In this document: positions 1-8,900 of the stretch, piece by piece
Position numbering within the stretch: the stretch's first letter is position 1
How the letters are laid out: each line of letters starts with the position of its first letter
Made by a program: the position numbers and the translations under genes
NCBI GenBank assembly: GCA_903877945.1
Contig: CAIRFY010000323.1
Coordinates: 1-41,614, forward strand
Length of the DNA: 41,614 bases
Reading direction: 5' to 3'
Origin: an uncultured Oscillochloris sp.
GTDB lineage: Bacteria > Chloroflexota > Chloroflexia > Chloroflexales > Chloroflexaceae
The notes under the pieces: model-generated
Told to the model about the DNA's origin: nothing
What the model saw: the letters and a program-made list of their open reading frames with translations, nothing else
Database searches by the model: none

Positions 1-46
1 ACCCCCCCCCCCCACCCCTCTCATCAGACATCCCGCACCATTACCG

Positions 47-964
47 CTACTTTGCGCTCTGGAGCTGCCGGGCATCGCTCCCGTTAGCCGAAACCTGGCG
101 CCTGCGGCGCGAGAACGTCACCAGGATGCGGAAAACTGTCAGGAAGATCACGCTGCCGCCGCTGAACCAGTAGAACGCCTTGATCCAGGGCAGCCCGCTG
201 TCGGTGCCGCTCCAGATCCCGTGGACGAGCGCCAGGGCGAACATCACAAAGCTGAGGAAGTGGATGAACTTCCATGCAGTGCGCCCGATCTGCCCCTTCA
301 GGTAGAAGCTCATGCCGACGATGACCATGATGTAGAAACCCACCTGACCAAGACCGACCCAAACTGGGTTATAACCCTCGTAGGCGAAGGGAATAAGCAC
401 CTGTCGCAGGTTGGCCTGGATGTAGGCATCGCCCATCAGGATGAGCGCGTGGAAGAGGGCGAAGGCCAGACCGAGCAGGCTAGCGTGCTGGTGTAGGTCG
501 AAGGTGACTGGCCCACCCGGCCACGCCCGGGCCACCCGGCTCGTCATCAGCAGGCCGAAGACCATGGAGAGCCAAAGCAGCCCGTAGGCCACCATTGCAC
601 TGCTGCGCGAAATGTACCAGTACGCTTTGGGTTCACCGCCGAGAAGTGAGGAACTCAGGCCCGGTAGCCAGGTGGGCAGGGCCACGACGGCGGCGAAGAC
701 GCCGACACCGACGGCAATCAGGGAGAGCAGCAGGGTATGAAATGGCATTGCCGGCAAGCTGTCCAGATCGTAGTCGGCTGGTACAGCAGCAGCCCGGATC
801 GGAGCCGGGGCAGCGACCTTCGCAGCGCGGGTGGCGTCCAAGCGGGCGGCTTTCTCGCCGCTGTTGGCAGGGGTGGGGGTCTGGCTAGGTGCCGGGGCGG
901 GAGTCTGCTCGGTGGCCTTCGCGGCGCGGATGGCGTCCAAGCGGGCGGCTTTCTCGTCGCTCAT
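47..964 (-). CDS. Ferric reductase-like transmembrane cytochrome
   Basis: The 305-residue protein is probably a heme b membrane protein that moves electrons across the membrane. Six hydrophobic helices lie at about residues 75-97, 122-143, 158-180, 201-223, 231-252 and 262-284. Two helices carry the paired histidines of the ferric reductase-like family (PF01794): H158 or H160 with H172, and H235 with H248. There is no FAD/NAD-binding domain, so a partner would have to supply electrons. The N-terminal 70 residues are soluble, rich in Ala and Pro, and contain the motif EKAARLDA(I/T)RAAK twice (residues 4-16 and 37-49). The start is fixed by AAGGAG 8 bases upstream. It is the last gene of a minus-strand set with the Pro/Ala-rich and PepSY genes. 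The fold is fairly sure; the substrate is unknown. Confidence 0.8.
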   Translation of the reverse strand: MSDEKAARLDAIRAAKATEQTPAPAPSQTPTPANSGEKAARLDATRAAKVAAPAPIRAAAVPADYDLDSLPAMPFHTLLLSLIAVGVGVFAAVVALPTWLPGLSSSLLGGEPKAYWYISRSSAMVAYGLLWLSMVFGLLMTSRVARAWPGGPVTFDLHQHASLLGLAFALFHALILMGDAYIQANLRQVLIPFAYEGYNPVWVGLGQVGFYIMVIVGMSFYLKGQIGRTAWKFIHFLSFVMFALALVHGIWSGTDSGLPWIKAFYWFSGGSVIFLTVFRILVTFSRRRRQVSANGSDARQLQSAK

Positions 965-982
965 GGTCGTGCTCCTTAACAG

Positions 983-1000
983 TTAGGGCTGTTGCCCTAA
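983..1000 (-). promoter_or_regulatory. Hairpin just upstream of the cytochrome gene
   Basis: A perfect 7-bp stem (TTAGGGC/GCCCTAA) with a 4-base loop lies between the Pro/Ala-rich gene and the ribosome binding site of the cytochrome gene. There is no T-run, so it is not a standard terminator. It could stabilise or attenuate the downstream part of the message. The role is inferred from position only. Confidence 0.4.
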
Positions 1001-1080
1001 AACCCTGCATCTTCCAGTTGGTTGACATTGTCGATCTCGCTGACGATGCCAACCAACTATCGATCCCTAAGGTGCTGGCT

Positions 1081-1695
1081 CTACCTCGATGACTTGGTTT
1101 TAGCCACAGGCTTCGCGGGCGCAGGCTTCGGCTTCGCGGCCGCAGGCTTTGCAGGCGCAGGCGCAGGCTTTGCAGGCGGCGGCGCAGCGGGCCGTGCGGT
1201 CGGCGCGGGCGGCGGGGCCACCGAGCGAAGGGCCGGGGCCGGTTCCGCCGGGGCGGGTGCTGCCGGGGCTGGGGCCGCCTCTGCCGGGGCTGGGGCCGCC
1301 TCTGCCGGGGCTGGGGCCGCCTCTGCCGGGGCTGGGGCTGCCTCTGCCGGGGCGGCGGCCGCACGTGCGGCGGGCATAGGTGGAACGACGATGTGGTGCG
1401 GGCGGGCGGCTACCAGCGCGGGAGCCTCTCCAACCGGCTGCACGGTGGCCACCGCAGGGATGGCCGGGATGTTCGGATCCTGGCGCAACCACGCCGGGGG
1501 CGGTGCCATCACAATGACCGGGGCCGCCTGCTCGACTTCTGTTGATACATCGACGCTGGCCTGGGCGACCGGGGCGGGCGTATTGATGCTGAGCGTGGCC
1601 CATCCGGCCAGGGTAGCGGCCAGCGAGGCAGTCGTAACCAGAGCCTTCACGCCAGGGGCACCCTTCGGACGGACAATGTTGCGGTCGGTGGTCAT
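1081..1695 (-). CDS. Pro/Ala/Lys-rich membrane-anchored protein
   Basis: The 204-residue protein is of unrecognised family. A basic N-terminus is followed by one hydrophobic segment (about residues 17-36), then an extracytoplasmic-type linker, and from about residue 100 an almost pure Ala/Pro region containing four copies of the heptad PAEAAPA. The last 40 residues are Pro/Ala/Lys-rich and end in KTKSSR, so the tail is strongly basic. The start at 1695 is chosen because AAAGGAG lies directly upstream; an open frame continues upstream to 2055 but reads only poly-Ala from the neighbouring gene's repeats. It lies between the PepSY gene and the cytochrome gene on the same strand. A structural or wall-spanning linker role is a guess. 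Confidence 0.65.
   Translation of the reverse strand: MTTDRNIVRPKGAPGVKALVTTASLAATLAGWATLSINTPAPVAQASVDVSTEVEQAAPVIVMAPPPAWLRQDPNIPAIPAVATVQPVGEAPALVAARPHHIVVPPMPAARAAAAPAEAAPAPAEAAPAPAEAAPAPAEAAPAPAAPAPAEPAPALRSVAPPPAPTARPAAPPPAKPAPAPAKPAAAKPKPAPAKPVAKTKSSR
1271..1350 (+). repeat. 21-bp tandem repeat inside the Pro/Ala-rich gene
   Basis: About four nearly identical 21-bp units (GCCTCTGCCGGGGCTGGGGCC on this strand is one unit plus a shared base) encode the PAEAAPA heptads of the minus-strand gene. The near identity at DNA level points to slippage or unequal recombination, so the copy number is probably variable between strains. Confidence 0.7.
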
Positions 1696-1786
1696 ATGAG
1701 ACGCTCCTTTGTTGATGTTAGTTCGGGTGAGATGGGGGGGCGCAACCTGCTGCGCCCCTCGTGTGTTTCTGTGTTGCGTGATGGAG

Positions 1787-1977
1787 CTAGTCGTCGTGCT
1801 CGCCGCCCTTGTGCTCGCCGCCCTCGCTCTTGTGCTCGCCGCCCTCGCTCTTGTGCTCACCGCCCTCGCTCTTGTTCTCGCCGCCCTCGCGCTCGCCACC
1901 GCCGCTGCTGCTGCCGCCGCTGCTGCCGCCGCTGCTGCCGCCGCTGCTGCCGCCGCTGCTGCCGCCGCTGCTGCCGG
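1787..1977 (-). repeat. Low-complexity codon repeats at the 3' end of the PepSY gene
   Basis: Two adjoining microsatellite-like tracts encode the C-terminus: 12-bp GGS/SGG units at about 1907-1977 and 21-bp units encoding EGGEHKS at about 1795-1890. On the plus strand they give a spurious open frame of Leu/Pro or Ala. They are probably length-variable. Confidence 0.65.
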
Positions 1978-2905
1978 CATTCTGGCTCGTGTTAGTGCGG
2001 ATCTCGGCGTAGACAACCACCCCGGTGACGGCATCAACATAGACCTTGCTATCATCGTCGAACTGCACCTGGTAAGTCTTCGCGCCGTTATCGTCCTGTA
2101 GATTGACGCTCTTCACCGTGCCGCCGCCGATATATGCCTGGGCGGACTGGATGGCCTGATCCTGGCTGACGAGCTGCGGGGCCGCCGCGCCATTCGCCAT
2201 CACCGCGCCGGTCTGGGCGTTCACGTAGACATTACCCTTATCGAGAACGACCTCGTAGGCCGGCGTGCCTTCAAAGTTCACCACCTCGGGCGTCTTCGTC
2301 AGGTTCGCGCCAGGTGCCGCCACGCCAAGGGCGATCCCTGCGGCCTGATCAGGCGAGATGGCGTAGGTCGGTGCCGCCACCGCTGCGGCGGGTGCGGGTG
2401 CAGGTGCAGGTGCAGGTGCGGGGACAGAGACTGCCACCGGGGCCGCGACCCGGGCCGCCTGAGCCTGAGCCTGAGCATGAACTACCTGAGCCTGAGCCTG
2501 AGCCGCCTGCGCCGCCGCCTGATTCACTGCGTCCTGGGCCGCCACCTGGGCTGCATCCTGGGCCGCCTGGCTCTGATTGAACTGGTCGGCTATCTGCTGT
2601 CGGCTCTGCTCTAAGGTACTAATCTGGCCGTTGGCCTGAGAAATCTGACTGTTAGCCTGGCTCAGCCGGTTGTTCGCCTCGGCCAGAGCCTGCTGGTAGG
2701 CCGTCTCGCGTTCCTTGACTATCGCCTCGACCGTGGGATCGAGGGAGACAATTGCGGTGGGCGGGGGTGCGTCAGTCGGAACAACGACCGTTGCTGTAGT
2801 CCCAAGGCTTGCAAAGGTGGAGAGCCGACTGGCAAGCCCACCCACAAGTACTAGAACAAAGGCGGTGAGTGCGGCTGCAATCATAAGGGCGCTACGCTGG
2901 TTCAT
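1787..2905 (-). CDS. Membrane-anchored coiled-coil protein with two PepSY domains
   Basis: The 372-residue protein has an N-terminal signal anchor (about residues 5-27). A Gln/Ala-rich coiled coil (about 57-150) and an Ala-Pro linker follow. Two PepSY-type repeats lie at about 183-240 and 246-302, each ending in the typical VY(V)-x-A-x-TG-x-V pattern. The C-terminus is low complexity: GSSG repeats (311-337), then repeats of EGGEHKS (338-372). PepSY domains are extracytoplasmic modules, often linked to peptidase inhibition or metal and redox membrane proteins. The His/Glu tail could bind metal ions (inference). GAGGAG upstream fixes the start. It heads the minus-strand operon with the cytochrome and is divergent from a regulator/kinase pair whose sensor has the same module. 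Confidence 0.75.
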   Translation of the reverse strand: MNQRSALMIAAALTAFVLVLVGGLASRLSTFASLGTTATVVVPTDAPPPTAIVSLDPTVEAIVKERETAYQQALAEANNRLSQANSQISQANGQISTLEQSRQQIADQFNQSQAAQDAAQVAAQDAVNQAAAQAAQAQAQVVHAQAQAQAARVAAPVAVSVPAPAPAPAPAPAAAVAAPTYAISPDQAAGIALGVAAPGANLTKTPEVVNFEGTPAYEVVLDKGNVYVNAQTGAVMANGAAAPQLVSQDQAIQSAQAYIGGGTVKSVNLQDDNGAKTYQVQFDDDSKVYVDAVTGVVVYAEIRTNTSQNAGSSGGSSGGSSGGSSGGSSGGSSSGGGEREGGENKSEGGEHKSEGGEHKSEGGEHKGGEHDD

Positions 2906-3234
2906 CGGTGTACTCCTCAGTGCTAGATGTTATCGGCTGGTTCGCCAGTGCTTCGGCGTTACGTTCGTGTTGATATGACAATCATATCGTTTGTTTCTAA
3001 GAAACGTTTTAACCTTAGTGCCGAATCTTCCAAGATTTACTTAAGAATGTTCAGGAAAGATGAAGAGAGGGGTGCCGATCCGACCCTCATTTACCGTACG
3101 CCCCCTGACAACAATTTCTTAAAATCGCCTAGGAATAATGCGCTCCGGCTCAAAGGGTGCTCTTATAGAGATGTGCTACCATGCATGTATGTGTCATTCG
3201 GATAAGGTTACAGAAGGGCGATCTTCGCATGACG

Positions 3235-3337
3235 GTTTGGCGAGGACGCGAGGACGCGAGGACGCGAGGACGCGAGGACGTGAGGACGCGAGGACGCGGT
3301 GGCATCGCCTCGTCACCTCGTTGCCTCGTCGCCAAAC
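3235..3337. repeat. 8-bp tandem repeat flanked by a 9-bp inverted repeat
   Basis: GTTTGGCGA at 3235-3243 is matched by its reverse complement at 3329-3337. Between them GAGGACGC is repeated seven times (3242-3297, one unit with a C-to-T change), followed by CCTCGT-type repeats of the complementary kind. The whole can fold back on itself. It resembles a small dispersed repeat element rather than a gene. Confidence 0.7.
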
Positions 3338-3365
3338 TGTAAAGCTAGAATGACCGAATCTGAAC

Positions 3366-3538
3366 CCAATACTTTTCAAATAAGGAGTCTGTCGCGCTCA
3401 GCCCTCACCCCCCCAGCCCCCTCTCCCTGAACGGGAGAGGGGGAGCCGGAGGCGTCCTGTTGAGGAATCTCCCCTCTCCCCGTGAGGGAGAGGGGCAGGG
3501 GGTGAGGGGGCAAGGTCGGCTTATTCGAAAAGTATTGG
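3366..3538. mobile_element. 173-bp MITE-like element with TIRs and target duplication
   Basis: Terminal inverted repeats CCAATACTTTTC(A/G)AATAAG, with one mismatch in 19, bound the element. The octamer ATCTGAAC occurs directly on both sides (3358-3365 and 3539-3546; a ninth base, C, also matches), which fits a target-site duplication. The interior holds two G/C-rich hairpins of the CCCTCTCC/GGAGAGGG type, shared with repeats at 19830-19923 and 21277-21394. It has no coding capacity, so a transposase elsewhere would have moved it. Confidence 0.75.
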
Positions 3539-3574
3539 ATCTGAACCTTGTCCCAGCAAGAAATATGGTGACGT

Positions 3575-4258
3575 ATGCGCGTGCTGATCATTGAAGACGA
3601 CCAGCGACTGGCCCGCCTGATGGCCCGTGTGCTGTCCGAGGAACACTACACGATTGAGGTTGCCCACGATGGTGAGGAGGGCCTCGATCAGGCACTCCAG
3701 GGTATCCACGAGGTGGTGATTGTGGACTGGATGCTGCCGGGTCGCGACGGGCCGGCGATCTGTCGGGCCATTCGCTCGGCCCGCCTGCCGATTGCTCTGT
3801 TGCTGCTCACCGCCCGTGGCCAGTTGGAGGATCGGGTGATCGGCCTGGATAGCGGGGCCGATGACTATCTCGTGAAGCCGTTCGCCTTCGAGGAGTTGCT
3901 GGCTCGCGTGCGCGCCCTCAGCCGACGCTTTGCCCCGCCGGGCAGTGAGCCGTCGGAGTTGCGTATCGGCAACCTGGTACTCGACATGCGCAGCCACACG
4001 GCGCGCCGTGGCGTTCGCTCCCTCGACCTGACGCCCACCGAGTGGAACCTGCTTGAGTATCTGATGCGTAACGTCAGCCTCAGCCTGTCTCGCCAGCAGA
4101 TTCTGGACTATGTGTGGTCGTATGACCACGATGTCCAGATCGCCCTGGTGGATGTCTATATCTCGTACCTGCGACGTAAGCTAAATGCGCCCGGCGAGCG
4201 TGACCCGATTGTCACCGTGCGCGGGGTGGGCTACCGGCTAGAGGCCGACCGTGTTTAA
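3575..4258 (+). CDS. OmpR/PhoB-family response regulator
   Basis: The 227-residue protein is a two-component DNA-binding regulator. The receiver domain (1-115) has the acidic pocket E7/D8/D9, phosphoacceptor D51, T79 and K101 with the following KPF. A winged-helix effector domain (about 128-225) follows, ending in the family signature VRGVGYRLE. It overlaps the kinase start by 8 bases, so the two are translationally coupled. The start lies 36 bases after the end of the MITE with only a weak GGTGA ribosome site. Its likely targets are its own promoter region and the divergent PepSY/cytochrome operon (inference from position). Confidence 0.93.
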   Translation: MRVLIIEDDQRLARLMARVLSEEHYTIEVAHDGEEGLDQALQGIHEVVIVDWMLPGRDGPAICRAIRSARLPIALLLLTARGQLEDRVIGLDSGADDYLVKPFAFEELLARVRALSRRFAPPGSEPSELRIGNLVLDMRSHTARRGVRSLDLTPTEWNLLEYLMRNVSLSLSRQQILDYVWSYDHDVQIALVDVYISYLRRKLNAPGERDPIVTVRGVGYRLEADRV

Positions 4259-5813
4259 GGGCTTGCGTCTTCAGATGACCATGCTCTACACGCTGGCGGC
4301 CCTGGCGCTGATTGTGCTGGTGGGCGGCGGCGGCTACGTGATCGTTGAACGCTACTTTCAAGATGTCACCGACCTGGCCCTCCAGCATAAAATGACTCAC
4401 GAGTTTCATAGTCTGGCCGCACCCATTCCTGTCAATCTGCTTCCTGCTGATCGCGACTGGTCGATCTTGCGCGATAACGCGGCCCCGCTTAGTGGCCCGA
4501 AATCGAACCAGATGCCGATCAATCGCGATACGGCCATCGCCGCCGCCGTCACTGCCCACGGCAACGGCTCGGCGATTGAGGAAGTGAAGATAGCCGACGA
4601 TACTGGTCAGTATGCTTATGAGGTGAAGTTCGCGAACGGCGACGAGATCTATATCGATGCGTATACCGGGCAGGTGATTCACATTAAGCTGTACGGTAAC
4701 GATGCGCCGGTTTCTCCTACGACCCCGCCGATTGATCCGATCGCACGCTTCAGTGAGTCGGCCTATGACGCCGAACTGGCAGCGATTTTTGTACTCCCCC
4801 TGGACACGAGCGGTCGTCTACTCTTCGACCCGAACCCGTATGCTCCGCCGTTGATACCCGACAGAGACGCGCTCCGTATCGCCCTAGAACAGGGCCGCGA
4901 TCTGCGCACGATTATTAACGCCGACGGCAGCCGCACGCGGTTACTCACCTATCGGATGACCCGCAGTGACGGCCCGGCGGCACTACAGCTTGGCCGGATG
5001 CTCAGTGACCAGGAACACGTGTTGAACGAACTGCTGCTGGTGCTGCTGGCCCTCAGCGGGGTGAGTGTCATGTTGCTAGGGGTGGGAAGTTGGTGGCTCG
5101 CCGGTCGTGCGCTCGCCCCGGCCCAGGATGCCTGGGAGCGCCAGCAGTCATTTATCGCCAGCGCCAGCCACGAACTGCGCACGCCGCTCACGCTGATGCG
5201 CGCCAGCGCCGAGGTGGCGATCCGCTCTGTCCCCGAGTCGAACGTTGATCAGCGTGAGTTGCTCGGCGATGTACTGAGTGAGGCCGACCATATGCGTCGG
5301 CTGGTGGACGATCTGCTCATGCTCTCGCGGCTCGATAGCGGACGGCTCAAGCTTGAACGCAACCCGGTGGGTCTGTCCGAGCTGCTGGGCGACATCCAGC
5401 GCCAAATGAGCCGGATCAGCGAGTCGCGCCGGATTACGATTGCCCTCGGCCACGTCTCTGGCGTCGCGATGGCCGACGCCGACCGGCTGCGGCAGGTGAT
5501 GATCATTCTGCTCGATAACGCCCTGCGCTACACGCCGGACGACGGCAAGATCACAATCAGCGCCGATGTACACAGTGCGACGGTGCAGATCCATGTGGCC
5601 GATAACGGGAGCGGCATCCCGCCACAGCACCTGCCGCATGTCTTCGAGCGGTTCTACCGCGCCGACGAGGCCCGTGGCGTCTCGGGCAACGCGGGCCTGG
5701 GCCTGCCAATTGCCAAGGGGCTGATTGAGGCCCAGCACGGCAAGATCGGGATCGCCAGCACGTTCGGCGAGGGTACGACGGTCACGCTCACGCTCGATGT
5801 TGCGACGGTGTAG
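4251..5813 (+). CDS. Sensor histidine kinase with PepSY-like extracytoplasmic sensor
   Basis: The 520-residue membrane kinase has TM1 at about 11-32, an extracytoplasmic region at 33-258 and TM2 at about 259-286. There is almost no HAMP: the DHp helix starts within 15 residues of TM2. The phosphorylated histidine is H307 in SASHELRTP. The ATPase domain shows the N box (DNALRYT), G1 (DNGSGIP), F box (FERFYR) and G2 (GLGLPIAKG). Residues about 90-146 of the sensor read as a PepSY repeat (EVKIADDTGQYAYEV, then IYIDAYTGQVIHI), the same module found in the divergently encoded membrane protein. It partners the regulator at 3575. The signal is unknown; metal or envelope redox state is a reasonable guess. 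Confidence 0.92.
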   Translation: MFKGLRLQMTMLYTLAALALIVLVGGGGYVIVERYFQDVTDLALQHKMTHEFHSLAAPIPVNLLPADRDWSILRDNAAPLSGPKSNQMPINRDTAIAAAVTAHGNGSAIEEVKIADDTGQYAYEVKFANGDEIYIDAYTGQVIHIKLYGNDAPVSPTTPPIDPIARFSESAYDAELAAIFVLPLDTSGRLLFDPNPYAPPLIPDRDALRIALEQGRDLRTIINADGSRTRLLTYRMTRSDGPAALQLGRMLSDQEHVLNELLLVLLALSGVSVMLLGVGSWWLAGRALAPAQDAWERQQSFIASASHELRTPLTLMRASAEVAIRSVPESNVDQRELLGDVLSEADHMRRLVDDLLMLSRLDSGRLKLERNPVGLSELLGDIQRQMSRISESRRITIALGHVSGVAMADADRLRQVMIILLDNALRYTPDDGKITISADVHSATVQIHVADNGSGIPPQHLPHVFERFYRADEARGVSGNAGLGLPIAKGLIEAQHGKIGIASTFGEGTTVTLTLDVATV

Positions 5814-5852
5814 CGGGGCGAAGCAGCGTCTATAGTGGGTGTCGCAAACTCG

Positions 5853-5861
5853 TGCTATAAT
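5853..5861 (+). promoter_or_regulatory. Extended -10 promoter of the three-gene FGH-like operon
   Basis: TGCTATAAT (TG-n-TATAAT) lies about 50 bases before the first start codon of the operon, with no convincing -35 box. Extended -10 promoters can work without one. The same TGCTATAAT occurs before the gene at 21474, which supports it as a genuine local promoter type. Confidence 0.6.
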
Positions 5862-5910
5862 CCGGCATCCGCCGACTCTTCCTTGATTTCTGATATTGTC
5901 TACGCTTACT

Positions 5911-8900
5911 ATGCTCACCATAAACCCTAACTCCCGTGCCGCAGATGTCAAGTACGAGCCATTCCGGCCTGCCCTTCAGGAGCGGTTTCTCTCGCGTTTC
6001 TACCAAGTCTCGCGTGAACTGGTATTCCAGGCCGAGCAGCAGCGCGAAGATACGATCCGTGAGGAGGTAACCTGGGCGTTTGTAATCCGTGGTAATCCTC
6101 GTCAGCAAGCTATCTACCGAGCAGTGTGGCTACTTTTGCGCGACTTGTTGCGGGTTGGGTGGGGGCTTCGTTGGAATGACGATACCTCTACGCTAGAAAT
6201 TACACCACCTCCAGCCTATGAAAAGCCACGAAGTCAGGATGATATTCAAATCCACAAGCAAATGCGTCGGAATACGATGTCGCCTGAACGGCATACGCGG
6301 ATTATCCAAGCCAAAGACTTTATACAGCGCATGGAGTCTCCCCCAAAGGGGATGCCGATTACATCCCTTATAGCTGACGGTGAGGCACTGGCTCATGATT
6401 TACAAAACGTCTGCCAATTACGAGATAAAATCGCACGCGCTGAGGCTATGCGTCAGCTTGTGCGTCCCTATCTTCAACTCGTAGAGGAAAATATCCGATG
6501 TGCCTATACCGGGCTGCTTCTCGGTGATATTTGGCGCTACTTTCGTTTGACGTGGGCGTCACCAGTCTATACGACTCCTGGTCGCAGCCTGTTTTACCTA
6601 ATCCGTGACAAGGCTCGCCCCAATCATCCGGTTATGGGGATTGCGTCTCTTGAGAATGCGCCTATTTATATTGGCGACCGTGATCAGCACATTGGTTGGA
6701 CGCCAGATTCTTTTGTGAATGATCTCCTGGTTGGGGCAGATCGTGATCATGCGGTTCCAGTTGATACGGAGATTGTTCGGGGTGCGTTTGATCGGTTGCT
6801 CAACAATATCCGGCGTGCATTGAACGACATCAGTATTGATGGACTTTGCACGCACGATGAGTTGGCCCATCCTACTTCTGAGCTTGTTCAGCAGCTTAGC
6901 GCTCAGGCTGCGCAATTCGCCCAGGATCGCCAAGATGCGTTGCGTGAGTGGAAAATTTATAGCGATCAGCCTGAAAAGGCGACGGATACCGGCCTTCAAC
7001 GCAGCGCCTACGGCAATATCAGCGAGCAGGCGTACCTCTTGTTGTTTCAAAAAAAACGTGCGACTGAGCTTGCGCGTTTGCTTGGCGCACAGATTGCGAT
7101 TGAGCAACTTCTGGCCCGCGCTGATTTTGCCCAGACATGGCAACCTTGGGCAGAGACCGAACGGGGCAAGGCGGCCATTCGTAATGGCTTAGTGGCGATC
7201 AAAAATCAGCATGTTGGCACGAGTATCCTAGAGCTTAATATCTGTGGGGCGGTGCCCCCCTATAACCACCTGCTGGGTGGTAAGCTTACCGCACTCCTGA
7301 TGTGTTCGCCGCAGGTGGTCGCTGACTATAAGCGCAGATATGGCCGTTCACGTAGCGAGATTGCCTCGCAGTTGAAAGGCGAGGATGTTGTTCGGCCCGC
7401 AGACCTCGTCTACATCGGAACAACCGCACTCTATACCGCAGGATCAAGCCAGTATAATCGCCTGCGCTTGCCTGCTGGCTTATTAAGCGCGGAGGCATCT
7501 GAAACACCGATTGAATATATTGGAGCCACGCTCGGCTATGGGACGTCACATATCAGCGATGCGACCACTGCTGCGCTTGAGGAGGCGGTCGGCGACGATT
7601 TCCTTCAGGTGAACCATGTTCTTGGCGAGGGTGTCAGTCCGAAGATGCGGATCATCCGGCGCGGCCTTGATGCGATTTTTCGTGAGGGGCAACGAATTCT
7701 CTCTGATCAAATCTCTAAGCATCAGATGAGTCGTCTTGTCTATGGCGTTTTCCTGGCGAAAAATGGCAAGGAATACTTGCAAGGAAAAGCCGACCAGCCC
7801 CAATATATCTGGGAGACTGCGCTTGATCCGCACGAAGGAACCGAGCGGATTGCCGAATTTTGGCGCACCCGCTGGCTTGATGCGCGGATTGCCTTTGCGC
7901 CGGTCATGGATCGTCTGCGCCAGTTTCGCCCCGAAACACTGCTCCTATCACCGGAATTGACTGAAAAAGACGGGTTCGATTGGGCCTACAAGCTCTTCAA
8001 GGTGAAGTCGGCGTCTGAGCCAACGGACGTCGTCTCTCCGCTTGCGGATACCCGCACGATCTCGCCTGATGAAGCCCAACGCCGACTTGTTCGCAATCTC
8101 TATCGCGGTACAACTGGTTTTGCTGATGGTGTTCCGCTTGAGGATTTACAGCGACTCCACGCAACGACCGACCTTGACACGGTGATCCGAGCGCATATTC
8201 AGGCAAAACGCAGCGTGGTTCTAACTGGTAATCCTGGTGATGGCAAGACCCATCTGCTACGCATACTGGAGCAGGATATTGCCGCCCTGGGGGCGGTGGT
8301 TGAGCCAGACGCAAGCGCGGTGCTGAATGAAGAAATTATCGCGCATTGGCGCACAGCTCATGATGTCGGCAAGCCCTACTTTATCGCGATTAATGAGTCG
8401 GTGCTCTTTAATCTTGCTCAGGCACACCCGGAATTTGAGCCGCTCCAGTCCGCGTGGCGGCAGGTTACTGCGGCGCTCACGTATGATGCCACTCCATCAG
8501 CAGTGTCCGTAGGCGATGTGGTGGTGCTTGACCTAAGCCACCGGAATACGCTCGACGAGTCGCTGGTCAACGCAATCATCGCACAGCTTACCGATGTGAG
8601 GATGCTTCCGCGCTGTGCCCAGTGCCCTAGTGCTGGCTGCGATATGGTGCGTGGTCAGACCATCCTGCGTGAGCCGTTGGTTCGCAAACGCTTGCAAGCG
8701 ATCTTCGACCGCATGACCCGCCGTGGTATCCATGTCACCATGCGCGATCTCCAGTCATTTGTTGCGTATCTGCTGTTTGCAGATCGGGATTGCACCGATC
8801 TCTTGCGGGAGAGTGATGTGGCTGCGCTGGCCCTGCCCCAACTGCCCTATAAAGGCCACGGGCCGCTCTTTGATGCCGTGCGCCGTGTCTTTGACCCGGC

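Larger units (their letters stand above)
2906..3574. other. Divergent intergenic region with operator-like palindrome and two repeat elements
   Basis: This 669-base gap separates the minus-strand PepSY operon from the plus-strand regulator and must hold both promoters. An imperfect dyad GTTTCT-A-AGAAAC at 2993-3005 is a possible operator near a TATGAT-like -10 for the minus-strand operon. A tandem-repeat element lies at 3235-3337 and a MITE at 3366-3538. No convincing protein-coding gene is seen; the short open frames follow the repeats. Confidence 0.6.

Noticed and set aside
1696..2055. Upstream extension of the Pro/Ala-rich gene
   Set aside because: It is poly-Ala from the GGC/AGC repeats of the PepSY gene in another frame, and a good ribosome site marks the start at 1695.
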